A stretch of DNA of 64,000 nucleotides from Pseudomonas coleopterorum. GTDB lineage: Bacteria; Pseudomonadota; Gammaproteobacteria; Pseudomonadales; Pseudomonadaceae. Numbering within the stretch: position 1 is the stretch's first letter; the number at the start of each line of letters is the position of its first letter. The position numbers and the translations under genes were made by a program. Shown one piece after another: positions 1-8,377 of the stretch. The notes beneath the pieces are model-generated. The model did no database searches. It worked only from the letters and a program-made list of their open reading frames with translations, and was not told the DNA's origin. The stretch is from the NCBI RefSeq assembly GCF_900105555.1, contig NZ_FNTZ01000001.1:2848501-2912500 (forward strand), given 5' to 3'.

Positions 1-510
1 GAAGATGACGATCCGGCCGACACCATCATCCGTCAGACGCCAGGCTCGCGCGGCGTGGATGGCGTCGTGGATGCAGTGGGCTTCGAAGCCAAGGGCAGCA
101 CCACCGAAACCGTGCTCGCCGCCCTCAAGCTTGAAGGCAGCAGCGGCAAGGCGTTGCGCCAGTGCATCGCGGCCGTGCGCCGTGGCGGCGTGGTCAGCGT
201 GCCGGGCGTGTATGCCGGCTTCATCCACGGCTTCCTGTTCGGCGATGCGTTCGACAAGGGCTTGACCTTCCGCATGGGCCAGACTCACGTTCAGCGCTAC
301 CTGCCCGAGCTTCTCGAGCACATCGAAGCGGGCCGCTTGACGCCCGAGACGATCATCACCCACCGCATGTCCCTGGAACAGGCGGTCGAAGGCTACAAGA
401 TCTTCGACAAGAAGGAAGAGGATTGCCGCAAGGTCATTCTCACACCCGGCTCGCCGACTATCGAAGCGCCCATAGTAGAACCTGTCGCAGGTGTCGTACC
501 CGCGCTCTGA
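1..510 (+). CDS. Zinc-dependent alcohol dehydrogenase, glutathione-independent formaldehyde dehydrogenase-like (C-terminal part)
   Basis: The reading frame is open from base 1 to a TGA at 508-510, so the N-terminal half, including the catalytic zinc site and most of the NAD-binding fold, lies outside the window. The visible 169 residues contain the end of the Rossmann domain (DAVGFEAKG, then a long [18 protein letters not shown] segment) and the C-terminal lobe with [13 protein letters not shown]. This arrangement, with an insertion after the NAD domain, is typical of Pseudomonas FdhA-type NAD-dependent formaldehyde dehydrogenases of the medium-chain family. These oxidise formaldehyde to formate without glutathione in the cytoplasm. 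Substrate is inferred from family only; another short aldehyde or alcohol is possible. A TIM-barrel protein follows 89 bp downstream. Confidence 0.8.
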   Translation, partial: EDDDPADTIIRQTPGSRGVDGVVDAVGFEAKGSTTETVLAALKLEGSSGKALRQCIAAVRRGGVVSVPGVYAGFIHGFLFGDAFDKGLTFRMGQTHVQRYLPELLEHIEAGRLTPETIITHRMSLEQAVEGYKIFDKKEEDCRKVILTPGSPTIEAPIVEPVAGVVPAL

Positions 511-599
511 AGCATCGCACCACGAGGCCGAGCTCTGCTCGGCCTTGCTTTGTCCGGCCCACGGCGATTGGGCTTTCATGCAGCAGTACAGAGGTCCCC

Positions 600-1454
600 A
601 TGCAACGCTTGGCACTGAGTCAGATCACCACCCAACCCCTCACCCTCGAACAAGACCTGCAACTGTGCCAGCGTCTGGGCTGCGGCCTGGAACTGGCGGA
701 AAAGAAACTTTCCGAAGACCCTGCACGCGCACGGGAGCAATTGGCTCACGTGCGCGCCAGCGGCGTTCGAGTGACCTCGATCCAGCCCCGCACCCTGACC
801 ATTTTTCCTTCAGCTTCGGCGCCCGAGCCGCAAGCCCCAGAAGCGCGTCTGGCGCAGCTGATGAACTCGGTCGACCTGTTCAGCGAACTCTTTCCCGGCC
901 TGGCACTGGTCACCAACACCGGCGCCGATGCGCAAGGCAACGAAGCCTTGGTCTGGACACAGTGCGTCGAGCACTACCGGACACTGGCCGAGCACGCGAG
1001 TGAAAAGGGGATGCTCATCGCACTCGAAGCGCTGGCGCCTTCGTTGATGAACCAGAACTCCATTCTGTTCGCCTTCAGCCAGGCCCGTGAAATGGCCGAC
1101 GCCGTCGCACGGCCTGCCTTCGGCCTGTGCCTGGACCTGTACAACAGCTGGCAGGACCCCAGCCTGCTCGACACCCTCGATGCCGACAAGCTGTTCATCG
1201 TGCAATTGGCCGACTGGCGTCGTCCGCAATCGCTGCACGACCGACGTGCCGTGGGCGACGGCGCTATCCCCCTGAAAGCGCTTCTGCAGCGCTTAGTCGA
1301 TGTGGGCTACGCGGGCGAGTACGTGCTCGAGATTTTTTCCGAGTCGGTCAGTGATTCGCTCTGGAAGGATGTGCCCACTGTGATCCAGGCCGTGGAGCGT
1401 AGCATCGCGGCGTTCGACGACATTCGCCAAGGGATTCTCGGAACACGTGCCTAG
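600..1454 (+). CDS. Sugar phosphate isomerase/epimerase family TIM-barrel protein
   Basis: This 284-residue protein looks like the xylose isomerase-like TIM-barrel family (AP endonuclease 2 fold). Signs are the early CGLELAEKKL strand/helix, the metal-ligand region IALEALAPS, the mid-barrel GLCLDLYNSWQDP strand, the conserved-type VQLADWRR segment and the C-terminal YVLEIFSES strand, where Asp, His and Glu ligands normally sit. Members isomerise or epimerise keto sugars or act in inositol and aromatic catabolism; the substrate cannot be read from sequence. The ATG at 600 is chosen because AGAGG lies about 6 bases upstream and the protein then has family length. The open frame runs further upstream but overlaps the dehydrogenase. 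The two genes are probably cotranscribed. Confidence 0.75.
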   Translation: MQRLALSQITTQPLTLEQDLQLCQRLGCGLELAEKKLSEDPARAREQLAHVRASGVRVTSIQPRTLTIFPSASAPEPQAPEARLAQLMNSVDLFSELFPGLALVTNTGADAQGNEALVWTQCVEHYRTLAEHASEKGMLIALEALAPSLMNQNSILFAFSQAREMADAVARPAFGLCLDLYNSWQDPSLLDTLDADKLFIVQLADWRRPQSLHDRRAVGDGAIPLKALLQRLVDVGYAGEYVLEIFSESVSDSLWKDVPTVIQAVERSIAAFDDIRQGILGTRA

Positions 1455-1565
1455 CCACCTGCCAGCCGCCGAACGACGCACAAGATACTGGCGTCACATG
1501 AAATGAAACGAGCACTACGAGCCGCTGTCTAGAGCTGTAACAACCCATTACCGTGAGTCATCCCT

Positions 1566-1652
1566 ATGTTGAAGTTTCTTGGCAGCACCGTCGGCATCAT
1601 CTTCCTGATCGGCCTGGTCGTGGTCATCGGCCTGTTCAAGCTGGTCTTCTGA
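1566..1652 (+). CDS. 28-residue single-pass membrane micro-protein
   Basis: An ATG preceded by GTGAG opens a 29-codon frame. Its product starts MLKFLGSTVG and continues as one uninterrupted hydrophobic helix of about 20 residues, ending K-L-V-F. The basic residues near both ends and the GxxxG-like glycine spacing fit a short transmembrane peptide. It sits in the 250 bp between the isomerase gene and the exported dehydroquinate dehydratase and is followed 8 bp later by a strong GC-rich hairpin. That positioning is what a real small gene with its own 3' end would show. I do not recognise a named family. Function is unknown; a regulatory or structural partner of a membrane protein is only a guess. 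Confidence 0.55.
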   Translation: MLKFLGSTVGIIFLIGLVVVIGLFKLVF

Positions 1653-1660
1653 TTCCTGCC

Positions 1661-1681
1661 GGGGCGCTCCTCGAGCGCCCC
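1661..1681. terminator. GC-rich hairpin between convergent genes
   Basis: A perfect 9-bp stem (GGGGCGCTC / GAGCGCCCC) with a 3-base loop lies 8 bp after the micro-ORF stop and 21 bp before the 3' end of the minus-strand dehydratase gene. Neither side has a real T tract. It could end transcription weakly in both directions or protect 3' ends. Confidence 0.5.
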
Positions 1682-1702
1682 TGTCCGCCCCAGCTGCTTC
1701 TT

Positions 1703-2590
1703 TCAGCTCTGCGAACCCTGCTCCACCACGTCCAGTACATTCCGTACCGCAGCAGCCTCCAGCTGTCCCGGCGCCGAAGCCTGGCCCAGGCTGGCATAGG
1801 TCAGGGCCGATCCGCTCAACTGCCCCGCCAACCGCGACAACACACCCAACGGCCCCATCGACATGGTCAGCAATGGACGCTTGGCATAGTGAGCCTGCAT
1901 GTGCTGACTGGCCGCCATCAGCGTCAATACGTCCGCCTTGCTGTTGGGCATCACGGCGATCTTGAGAATGTCAGCGCCCAACGCCTGTTGCCGACGCAAA
2001 CGCTCGACGATGACATGGTGGCTGGGGGTCGCGTTGAAATCATGGTTGGACAGCACCACGGCCACACCCCGTTCATGGGCCAGCGTGACGATGTTCTCGA
2101 CAGCCGCCTGTGGCTTCATCATCTCCACGTCCAACAGATCGACATGACCGGTGTGCAGCAGCTCGGCGTACAAGTTGAAATACGTGGCATCGGCCAGCTC
2201 ACGCTCACCCCCCTCCTCCTTGCTGCGCCAGGTGACGAGTAGAGGCTTGCCGTTCAGTACACCTACCAGACGGGCCAGCAACGGCTTCATCCGTTCGCCC
2301 AGGTGGCCTTGTGGATGATGATCCAAACGCAGTTCAGCCATGTCCACCTGTGACGCAGCGCCGATGTCACGAGCCTGATCAAGCGCTTCACGGTCGGTTG
2401 CGGCGGTGATGGACGCGATGATCTTGGGTGCGCCTTCGCCAATCCGCAATGATCCGATGGTCAGCACAGCGCTTCCCGGTGCCGCCGAAGGGACCTGCAA
2501 GGTCGCGGGCTGGGCGGCTAAAGCGACTGATGACAAGGGCATGCTGGCAGCGGCGACGGCGCTGCCCACGAGAAAACGACGACGTTGCAC
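1703..2590 (-). CDS. aroD: Tat-exported type I 3-dehydroquinate dehydratase
   Basis: The 295-residue product is a class I (Schiff-base) 3-dehydroquinate dehydratase, which converts 3-dehydroquinate to 3-dehydroshikimate. The Schiff-base lysine is in ADILKIAVMP (about K210), the catalytic histidine in SNHDF (about H183), and the substrate-binding MAELRLD strand is near residue 84. The start is a GTG at 2590, because GGAGG sits 7 bases upstream; an upstream in-frame ATG lacks a site. From this GTG the protein begins MQRRRFLVGS followed by a hydrophobic stretch and ALA-AQ, a twin-arginine signal peptide. The enzyme therefore probably works in the periplasm, on quinate or shikimate catabolism rather than aromatic biosynthesis. 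No quinate dehydrogenase or porin gene is adjacent. Confidence 0.88.
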   Translation of the reverse strand: MQRRRFLVGSAVAAASMPLSSVALAAQPATLQVPSAAPGSAVLTIGSLRIGEGAPKIIASITAATDREALDQARDIGAASQVDMAELRLDHHPQGHLGERMKPLLARLVGVLNGKPLLVTWRSKEEGGERELADATYFNLYAELLHTGHVDLLDVEMMKPQAAVENIVTLAHERGVAVVLSNHDFNATPSHHVIVERLRRQQALGADILKIAVMPNSKADVLTLMAASQHMQAHYAKRPLLTMSMGPLGVLSRLAGQLSGSALTYASLGQASAPGQLEAAAVRNVLDVVEQGSQS

Positions 2591-2611
2591 GGTACGTCCT
2601 CCAGAACACCG

Positions 2612-2630
2612 GCCTTCCAGGCTGGAAGGC
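2612..2630 (-). terminator. Terminator-like hairpin upstream of the dehydratase gene
   Basis: GCCTTCCA / TGGAAGGC forms a perfect 8-bp stem with a 3-base loop in the 94 bp between the diguanylate cyclase gene and the dehydratase start. There is no T tract. It may attenuate read-through from the upstream gene. Confidence 0.35.
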
Positions 2631-2684
2631 GCGCAATAGAGCATTCGAGGGGCTCGCCATGTGGGGGTTCAAGAAGACTGCCGC

Positions 2685-4232
2685 TCAGGCCGCACCTGCC
2701 ATGGCCACACCCTGCCGACCGTCGAGCTTGACGTGATACATGGCCTTGTCCGCCGCCTTGAGCAACGTATCGAGGTCTTCCCCGTGCACAGGGCACAGGG
2801 AAATCCCGATGCTGCCCGACAGCGACAACTGGCCTACGCAGGTGGCGATCGGCTGCTCGATTGCGTGCAGCAACTGTTGCGCCTTGAGGATCACGCTATC
2901 CGGGTTGGCCAGGTCCGAGACCAAGGCCACGAATTCGTCGCCGCCGTAGCGCGCTACCGTGTCATAGTCGCGAATCGCCTCGCGCATGCGCTTGGCCAGC
3001 GTCTGCAAGACCTGGTCACCCACCGCATGACCTCGTTCATCATTGATCTGCTTGAAGTGATCGAGGTCGATCAACATGACCGCAAAGGGAATGCCCTGCT
3101 CCGTCCACTGGCTCAGCGCCTGGGCGAAGCGATCCGCCAGCAGGTAGCGGTTGGGCAACTGCGTCAATACGTCGTGGGTGGCCAGGAACGCCGAACGCTC
3201 GTGTTCGAGTGCAGCCGCCTCGATGGCCGAAAAGTGCCTGACCAGCACCAGCGGCACCAATACCAGGATCGCCAGCAGCACGCTGAGGATCAGCAGCACT
3301 TCGGGCCCCAGCACATCCGCCAGGCTAAGCTGGCGCTGGAAGGTCAAGGACAGCGGTTGCGTCGGGCTGTCGACGAATACGTCATCGGTCAGCCGCGGCA
3401 AGACCAGTTCGTCCCACCAACGGCTCTGCGCTGCCTCCATGGCCACGACCTGGGTGTTGTGATCATCGCTGCGCAACCGTGCGCTGACAGCCACTCGCGG
3501 ATCGTTGTTGTGGCGCACGATCGCTCCCAGCAGCGCGTCGGTCTTGATCACCAGCATGGCGACCATCGTGCTGCCGAAGAAGTTGGGCAGCGTGTTCTGA
3601 GCGTCCTCTTCAGGGCGCAACACCGATTTCATCAGAATGTATGCATCGCCACCTTCATACAACGCGAAAACGGGCGTCACCACCGGCACAGAACTCTGGT
3701 GGATACGCACCAGGGCGTTGCTCAGATAGGGGACGGTCTCAAGCCTCACCCCGTAGATCACGTTGGTCTCCGGCAACTGGGGCGACATGAAGAGAATCGG
3801 CCATGTCGTGTTCATGCCATTGCGGGAATCGACCACAGGCGCAGGCGGTGTGAAATCCTTCAACTGGAAATCCGGCAACCAGGTGCGCCGCAGCAGGGCC
3901 GCGAAATTGCACTGCTCGTCCTGAGGCACACTGCGCGCCACTTCCAGCATATAGATGTGCGGATAAGCCACCAGCACGGCAGCGCCATAGCGAGCGGCCG
4001 CATCGGTATCGCTCTGCTTGACCGCCTGCAGGAACGCGGCAAACCCGGCCAGCACCGCATCGTTGGTGTCCAGCTGGTTGCGCACACTGCTCGCGATGCT
4101 TTGCACGTACTCCGAAAAGCGGGTTTCCTGCCGCTGGATTTCCGAGCGCAACAGAGAAAATGCCGAGAATGCGATCAAGCCGAACGCCAGGCCGATAAAA
4201 CCTGCGAGCGATGGGCGGCGTCTGATCAACAT
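2685..4232 (-). CDS. Membrane diguanylate cyclase with CHASE-like sensor and GGDEF domain
   Basis: Starting at ATG 4232 the protein has 515 residues. It has a basic N terminus and first membrane helix (residues about 8-28), and a large periplasmic region with CHASE-type signatures (DAVLAGFAAFLQAV, YMLEVARSVP). A second membrane helix follows (LLILSVLLAILVLVPLVLV), then a complete GGDEF domain with RYGGDEF at about residue 428. An RxxD product-inhibition site (RDYD) lies five residues before GGDEF, so the enzyme should make cyclic-di-GMP and be feedback inhibited. A GTG 30 bases further upstream is an alternative start. Neither start has a convincing ribosome site, so the exact N terminus is uncertain. 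The inducing ligand is unknown. It stands alone in its orientation. Confidence 0.85.
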   Translation of the reverse strand: MLIRRRPSLAGFIGLAFGLIAFSAFSLLRSEIQRQETRFSEYVQSIASSVRNQLDTNDAVLAGFAAFLQAVKQSDTDAAARYGAAVLVAYPHIYMLEVARSVPQDEQCNFAALLRRTWLPDFQLKDFTPPAPVVDSRNGMNTTWPILFMSPQLPETNVIYGVRLETVPYLSNALVRIHQSSVPVVTPVFALYEGGDAYILMKSVLRPEEDAQNTLPNFFGSTMVAMLVIKTDALLGAIVRHNNDPRVAVSARLRSDDHNTQVVAMEAAQSRWWDELVLPRLTDDVFVDSPTQPLSLTFQRQLSLADVLGPEVLLILSVLLAILVLVPLVLVRHFSAIEAAALEHERSAFLATHDVLTQLPNRYLLADRFAQALSQWTEQGIPFAVMLIDLDHFKQINDERGHAVGDQVLQTLAKRMREAIRDYDTVARYGGDEFVALVSDLANPDSVILKAQQLLHAIEQPIATCVGQLSLSGSIGISLCPVHGEDLDTLLKAADKAMYHVKLDGRQGVAMAGAA

Positions 4233-4441
4233 CGTGGCAATATCCAGCGCACAAGCGTGCACAGACTGTGAAGGTGAGAATCGTCGAAGAGATCATGCTG
4301 GCGCATGACAGACTCTTTCCACGACAAGCATGGCGGCGGATTGCAGGAGCAGTCGCCCTTGACTGGAAAGCTAGCAAATTGCCATCTTAGCGTCTACAGC
4401 GGCTTGTCACCCGTCTGCAATCAGAACGGCACAACGACAAA

Positions 4442-4478
4442 CGCCCCGATACGGTCAGTCGATGACCGCATCGGGGCG
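4442..4478 (-). terminator. Rho-independent terminator of glgX
   Basis: A long imperfect stem pairs CGCCCCGAT with ATCGGGGCG and, inside it, CGGTCA with TGACCG. Read on the minus strand it is followed by TTTGTCGTT. It begins 17 bases past the glgX stop. Confidence 0.8.
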
Positions 4479-4494
4479 TTCGGGTATTACGTTG

Positions 4495-6669
4495 TTAACG
4501 ACGCTTCTTGGTCGACGGCTTGGCCAGTTCGAACATCAGTACCGAACGCCCGGTGACGGCGTACTCGGTACCGAAATCAAACGACTCGCCTGCCTCGAAG
4601 TCGGTCTGGTTGGTATCCAACTGCAGAATCCAACGCTTGCCTTCCGGTACTTCCGGCAGGGTGAAACCGACCACGTCATGGTGCGCGTTGACCACGATCA
4701 AGAGCGAATGGTCGACCCCGGCACGGCGGATACCACTGGCCTGAGTGCGACCGTCGAGCAGGATACCCATGCAGCGGTTGCTGCCGTCCTGCCACTGCTC
4801 GACACCCATTTCGCTGCCGTTGGGCTGGATCCAGCTGACGTCCTTGATACCCAGGCTTTCGTCGTAGGCACCGGTGAAGAAGCGATTGCGGCGCAGCAGT
4901 GGGTAGCGGTTGCGCAGCTCGATCAGGTACTTGACGAAGTCCTGCAACTCGGTGCTCTGCTCGCTGATGTTCCAGTCCACCCAGCCGATCTCGCTGTCCT
5001 GGCAATACGCGTTGTTGCTGCCACCCTGGGTACGCGCGAACTCGTCGCCGGCCAGCAGCATCGGGGTGCCTTGGGCGAGGAACAGCGTCGCCAGCAGGTT
5101 GCGCATCTGGCGGTAGCGCAGAGCGACGATTTCCGGATCATCGGTGGGGCCTTCGACACCGCAGTTCCACGAGCGGTTGTCGGAGTGACCGTCGCGGTTG
5201 TCTTCGCCGTTGGCCTCGTTGTGCTTCTCGTTGTACGACACCAGGTCGTTCAAGGTGAAACCATCGTGAGCGGTGATGAAGTTGACCGACGACGCCGGCT
5301 TGCGACCGCGACGGTTGAACTGGTCGCCCGAGCCCAGGAAGATCTTCGCGAAGTCGCCGAGCATCTCGTCGTCGCCCTTCCAGAACGCGCGGGAGATGTC
5401 GCGGAACTTGTCGTTCCATTCCATCCAGCCCGGCGGGAAGTTGCCCACCTGGTAGCCGCCCGGACCGCAGTCCCAAGGCTCGGCAACCAGCTTGACCTTG
5501 GCCAGCACCGGATCCTGACGGCAGGCGTCGAGGAAGCCGCCGCCTTCGCTGAAGCCATGAGCTTCGCGGCCCAGAATGGTCGCCAGGTCGAAACGGAAAC
5601 CATCCACGCCCATTTCCGAACTCCAGTAGCGCAAAGAGTCGGTGACCATCTGCAGGACGCAGGGGTGGCTCATGTTCAGGGTGTTGCCGGTGCCGGTGTC
5701 GTTGATGTAGTAACGCGCATCGTCTGGCATCAGGCGGTAGTAGTTGGCGTTGTCGATACCCTTGAGCGACAGGGTCGGACCCATCTCGTTGCCTTCGGCA
5801 GTGTGGTTGTACACCACGTCGAGAATCACTTCCAGGCCGGCCTTGTGGAAGCGCGAGACCATGACCTTGAACTCGCCGATCGACGAACCCGCCATGTAGC
5901 GCGCATGGGGCGCAAAGAAGCCCAGGGTGTTGTAGCCCCAGAAGTTGTGCAGGCCCTTTTCCAGCAGATGATTGTCATCCAGGAAATAATGGACTGGCAT
6001 CAGCTCCACCGACGTCACACCCAGGGAACGGATGTATTCCACCACATCGTTTTCGTGGAAGGCAGCGAAGGTGCCGCGCTCGGTTTCACGCACCGAAGGA
6101 TGGCGCATGGTGAAGCCGCGTACGTGGGTTTCGTAGAAAATGGTCTTTTCCCATGGCACGTTCGGCTTGGCCGTACTGCCCCAGGTGAAGGCCGGGTCGA
6201 TCACTCGGCAGCGTGGCATGAACGGCGCACTATCGCGCTCGTCGAACGAAAGATCGCCGTCTTCATGGCCGACGATATAGCCGAACAGTGCATCGTCCCA
6301 TTTCAGCTCGCCGGAAATCTGCTTGGCATAGGGGTCGATCAGCAGCTTGTTGGCATTGAAACGGTGGCCGTTTGCAGGGTCATACGGACCGTGCACACGG
6401 TAACCATACAGAGTGCCCGGGCGCGCATCGGGCAGATAGCCGTGCCAGATCTCGTTGGTGAATTCAGGCAACGCGATGCGTTCGATCTCTTCCACGCCAT
6501 CGGCGTCGAAAAGGCACAGCTCGACTTTGGTAGCGTTGGCCGAAAAAATTGCAAAGTTGACGCCCGACCCATCCCAGGTCGCGCCCAATGGGTACGGCAA
6601 GCCCTCGCTCACACGGCTGGCGGGACGTTCCTGGCTCGACGCACTGTCATTCATTGATTGATCAGACAT
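4495..6669 (-). CDS. glgX: Glycogen debranching enzyme GlgX
   Basis: This 724-residue GH13 enzyme hydrolyses alpha-1,6 branches of phosphorylase-limited glycogen. An N-terminal CBM48-type domain (PYPLGATWDGSGVNFAIFSANA) comes first. The catalytic barrel follows, with the signatures DVVYNHTAEGNE, GVDGFRFDLA (nucleophile Asp region), AEPWDCGPGGYQVG (general acid Glu) and FITAHDGFTL, and a C-terminal beta domain ends the protein. The length fits GlgX and the TreX/GlgX isoamylase group. ATG 6669 is chosen because CGGAG lies 9 bases upstream; a TTG two codons earlier is less likely. No other glycogen or trehalose gene is visible on either side, although in many pseudomonads glgX lies near treY/treZ and glgA. 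Confidence 0.95.
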   Translation of the reverse strand: MSDQSMNDSASSQERPASRVSEGLPYPLGATWDGSGVNFAIFSANATKVELCLFDADGVEEIERIALPEFTNEIWHGYLPDARPGTLYGYRVHGPYDPANGHRFNANKLLIDPYAKQISGELKWDDALFGYIVGHEDGDLSFDERDSAPFMPRCRVIDPAFTWGSTAKPNVPWEKTIFYETHVRGFTMRHPSVRETERGTFAAFHENDVVEYIRSLGVTSVELMPVHYFLDDNHLLEKGLHNFWGYNTLGFFAPHARYMAGSSIGEFKVMVSRFHKAGLEVILDVVYNHTAEGNEMGPTLSLKGIDNANYYRLMPDDARYYINDTGTGNTLNMSHPCVLQMVTDSLRYWSSEMGVDGFRFDLATILGREAHGFSEGGGFLDACRQDPVLAKVKLVAEPWDCGPGGYQVGNFPPGWMEWNDKFRDISRAFWKGDDEMLGDFAKIFLGSGDQFNRRGRKPASSVNFITAHDGFTLNDLVSYNEKHNEANGEDNRDGHSDNRSWNCGVEGPTDDPEIVALRYRQMRNLLATLFLAQGTPMLLAGDEFARTQGGSNNAYCQDSEIGWVDWNISEQSTELQDFVKYLIELRNRYPLLRRNRFFTGAYDESLGIKDVSWIQPNGSEMGVEQWQDGSNRCMGILLDGRTQASGIRRAGVDHSLLIVVNAHHDVVGFTLPEVPEGKRWILQLDTNQTDFEAGESFDFGTEYAVTGRSVLMFELAKPSTKKRR

Positions 6670-6901
6670 GATCAAACACTCCGGAAATAGGTTGAGCCTG
6701 AGCTCTTGGGTAGACGACCAAAACGGTCTATTGATAGAAGCGCGCGCCGCGCAACAGTTCAGGATATTTTTTCAGCCTTGCGTTGTGCCTATAACTGCAA
6801 GCCACGATCTGCGATTGAACGCACGGATGCCACAGTGCTCTTAGAACAAGCTTTGCAAGAAGGAAGAGCGCAAGCGCCCTTGAAGACAATGAGTTGACCC
6901 A

Positions 6902-7342
6902 ATGCGTATCCTGTTGATAGAAGACGATCCAATTCTGGCGCTGTTGGCCGAGATAGCGCTGGAGGAAGATGGCCACGAGATCATCGGCCCCGCGTATGAC
7001 GTGGCCGGAGCGCTGTTGCTGGCGCAGACCCATGGCATCGACATTGCATTCGTCGACATCAACCTGGACGGTCATGACGAGGGCGTAGGCTTGGCGCAGA
7101 CGCTCTACGAACAGTTCAATATCCATTCGCTGTTCGTCAGTGGCCAGATCGACGTGGCCAAGGCCAACAGCGGCTACGCGCTCGGGCTGTTGTCCAAGCC
7201 CTACAGCCCCAATGACCTGTCACGCAGCGCCCACATCGTGCATGCGCTGGTTCAAGGTGAACTGCCCTTGAACCGACCGCTGCCAGTGCCCTTGAAGCTC
7301 TTTACCGAATCGCGCGGCCTATATGGAAAGAAACATGAGTGA
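6902..7342 (+). CDS. Stand-alone response regulator receiver protein
   Basis: The 146-residue protein is a single CheY-like receiver: acidic pair at residues 8-9 (IEDDP), phospho-acceptor Asp52 in AFVDINLDG, Ser/Thr switch region FVSG around residue 80, and Lys99 in LLSKPYS. About 30 C-terminal residues follow with no recognisable output domain. It overlaps the start of a histidine kinase gene, so the two are translationally coupled and most likely form one signalling pair. A receiver without an output domain usually works by protein-protein contact or as a phosphate sink. The promoter must lie in the 232 bp shared with the divergent glgX, where I see no clear box. Confidence 0.88.
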   Translation: MRILLIEDDPILALLAEIALEEDGHEIIGPAYDVAGALLLAQTHGIDIAFVDINLDGHDEGVGLAQTLYEQFNIHSLFVSGQIDVAKANSGYALGLLSKPYSPNDLSRSAHIVHALVQGELPLNRPLPVPLKLFTESRGLYGKKHE

Positions 7343-8342
7343 ACCCACGGATGTCTCGCGCCCTGGAACAGGACTGGGTGAAACCGAGTTCCGCGAGTTG
7401 GCCGACAACGCGCCGGTACTGATCTGGCGTGCCGGTGTCGACAAGCAGTGCGACTGGTTCAACAAACCCTGGCTCGACTTCACCGGCAGGACGCAGAAGC
7501 AGCTCTGCGGATACGGCTGGAGCGACGACGTGCATCCCGACGATCTGGATCGTTGCACCCGCAATTATGAACAGGCGTTCGATGCCCGAGTGTCCTTCAG
7601 CACGCCTTACCGCCTGCGCCGACATGACGGCGTCTACCGCTGGTTCCTCGACCACGGCGCACCGTTCTACCGCCAGGGCGAATTCGCCGGTTACTTCGGC
7701 AGCTGTACCGACATCACTGCACAGAAAGAGCTTGAGGCCCATCAGGACGTGCTGGTCTCCGAGCTCAATCACCGCGTCAAGAACAACCTGCAACTGATCA
7801 TCGCCTTCTTGCAGATGTCCAAGCTACGCGCTCAGGGCGACGAAGCTCGGCAACTGCTCGAATCGGCCATCGCTCGCATTCAAGGGGTTGGTACGGTGCA
7901 GGCCGAACTGTATCGCAGTGCCTCGGGCACCGTGGACCTGGCGCATTACCTGCCGCATCTGATCCGCGCATCGATCGAAGCGGAAAGCAATGCCAGCATT
8001 CATTTCACCGCCGACGCCGACACCGCCTACGCGCCCTTCAAACTGGCATCGGACCTCGGGCTGATCGTCAATGAGCTGGTGGCCAATGCCATTCGCCATG
8101 GCAGTCGTCACGCGACCCAGATCCATTTTTCACTCAAGCGCCTGCCCGGGGGCGAACTGCAGTTGACGGTACGGGATCGTGGGCAGGGTTTTGCTGCGGC
8201 GCAACTGAGCGATAGCGGCGCAACACGGCCCAAGCTCAGTGGCCAGGGCTTGATCGGCGCGCTGGCCAAGCGCTGCGGCGCAGTCCTGCACCGCAGCAAC
8301 GCGGGCGGCGCCGTGGTGACGTTGACCTTGCCGCATCCCTAG
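7335..8342 (+). CDS. PAS-domain sensor histidine kinase of the HisKA_2 (HWE-related) class
   Basis: From ATG 7335 the protein has 335 residues. GGAAAG lies just upstream of this start; an ATG at 7323 is the alternative. It has a PAS domain with PAC motif at about residues 18-127 (APVLIWRAGVD, then RLRRHDGVYRWFLDHG). The dimerisation domain ELNHRVKNNLQ carries the phospho-acceptor His146, and the ATPase domain has the N box GLIVNELVANAIRHG and the G boxes RDRGQGF and GQGLIGAL. There are no membrane helices, so it is a cytoplasmic sensor. HisKA_2 kinases often pair with receiver-only proteins, as here. The signal is unknown. The gene converges on the protease gene with only 35 bp between the stops. 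Confidence 0.88.
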   Translation: MSEPTDVSRPGTGLGETEFRELADNAPVLIWRAGVDKQCDWFNKPWLDFTGRTQKQLCGYGWSDDVHPDDLDRCTRNYEQAFDARVSFSTPYRLRRHDGVYRWFLDHGAPFYRQGEFAGYFGSCTDITAQKELEAHQDVLVSELNHRVKNNLQLIIAFLQMSKLRAQGDEARQLLESAIARIQGVGTVQAELYRSASGTVDLAHYLPHLIRASIEAESNASIHFTADADTAYAPFKLASDLGLIVNELVANAIRHGSRHATQIHFSLKRLPGGELQLTVRDRGQGFAAAQLSDSGATRPKLSGQGLIGALAKRCGAVLHRSNAGGAVVTLTLPHP

Positions 8343-8377
8343 CCTGCGCCGTTGACCTCGTCGTGGTGTTTAGTGCT

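Noticed and set aside
162..1454. A 430-residue frame extending the isomerase upstream
   Set aside because: The first 146 codons overlap the dehydrogenase in another frame and show no family sequence. Homology and a ribosome site begin at 600.
4462..6657. Very long plus-strand open frame opposite glgX
   Set aside because: It mirrors the codon-biased glgX gene and has no recognisable domain; it is a GC-rich shadow.
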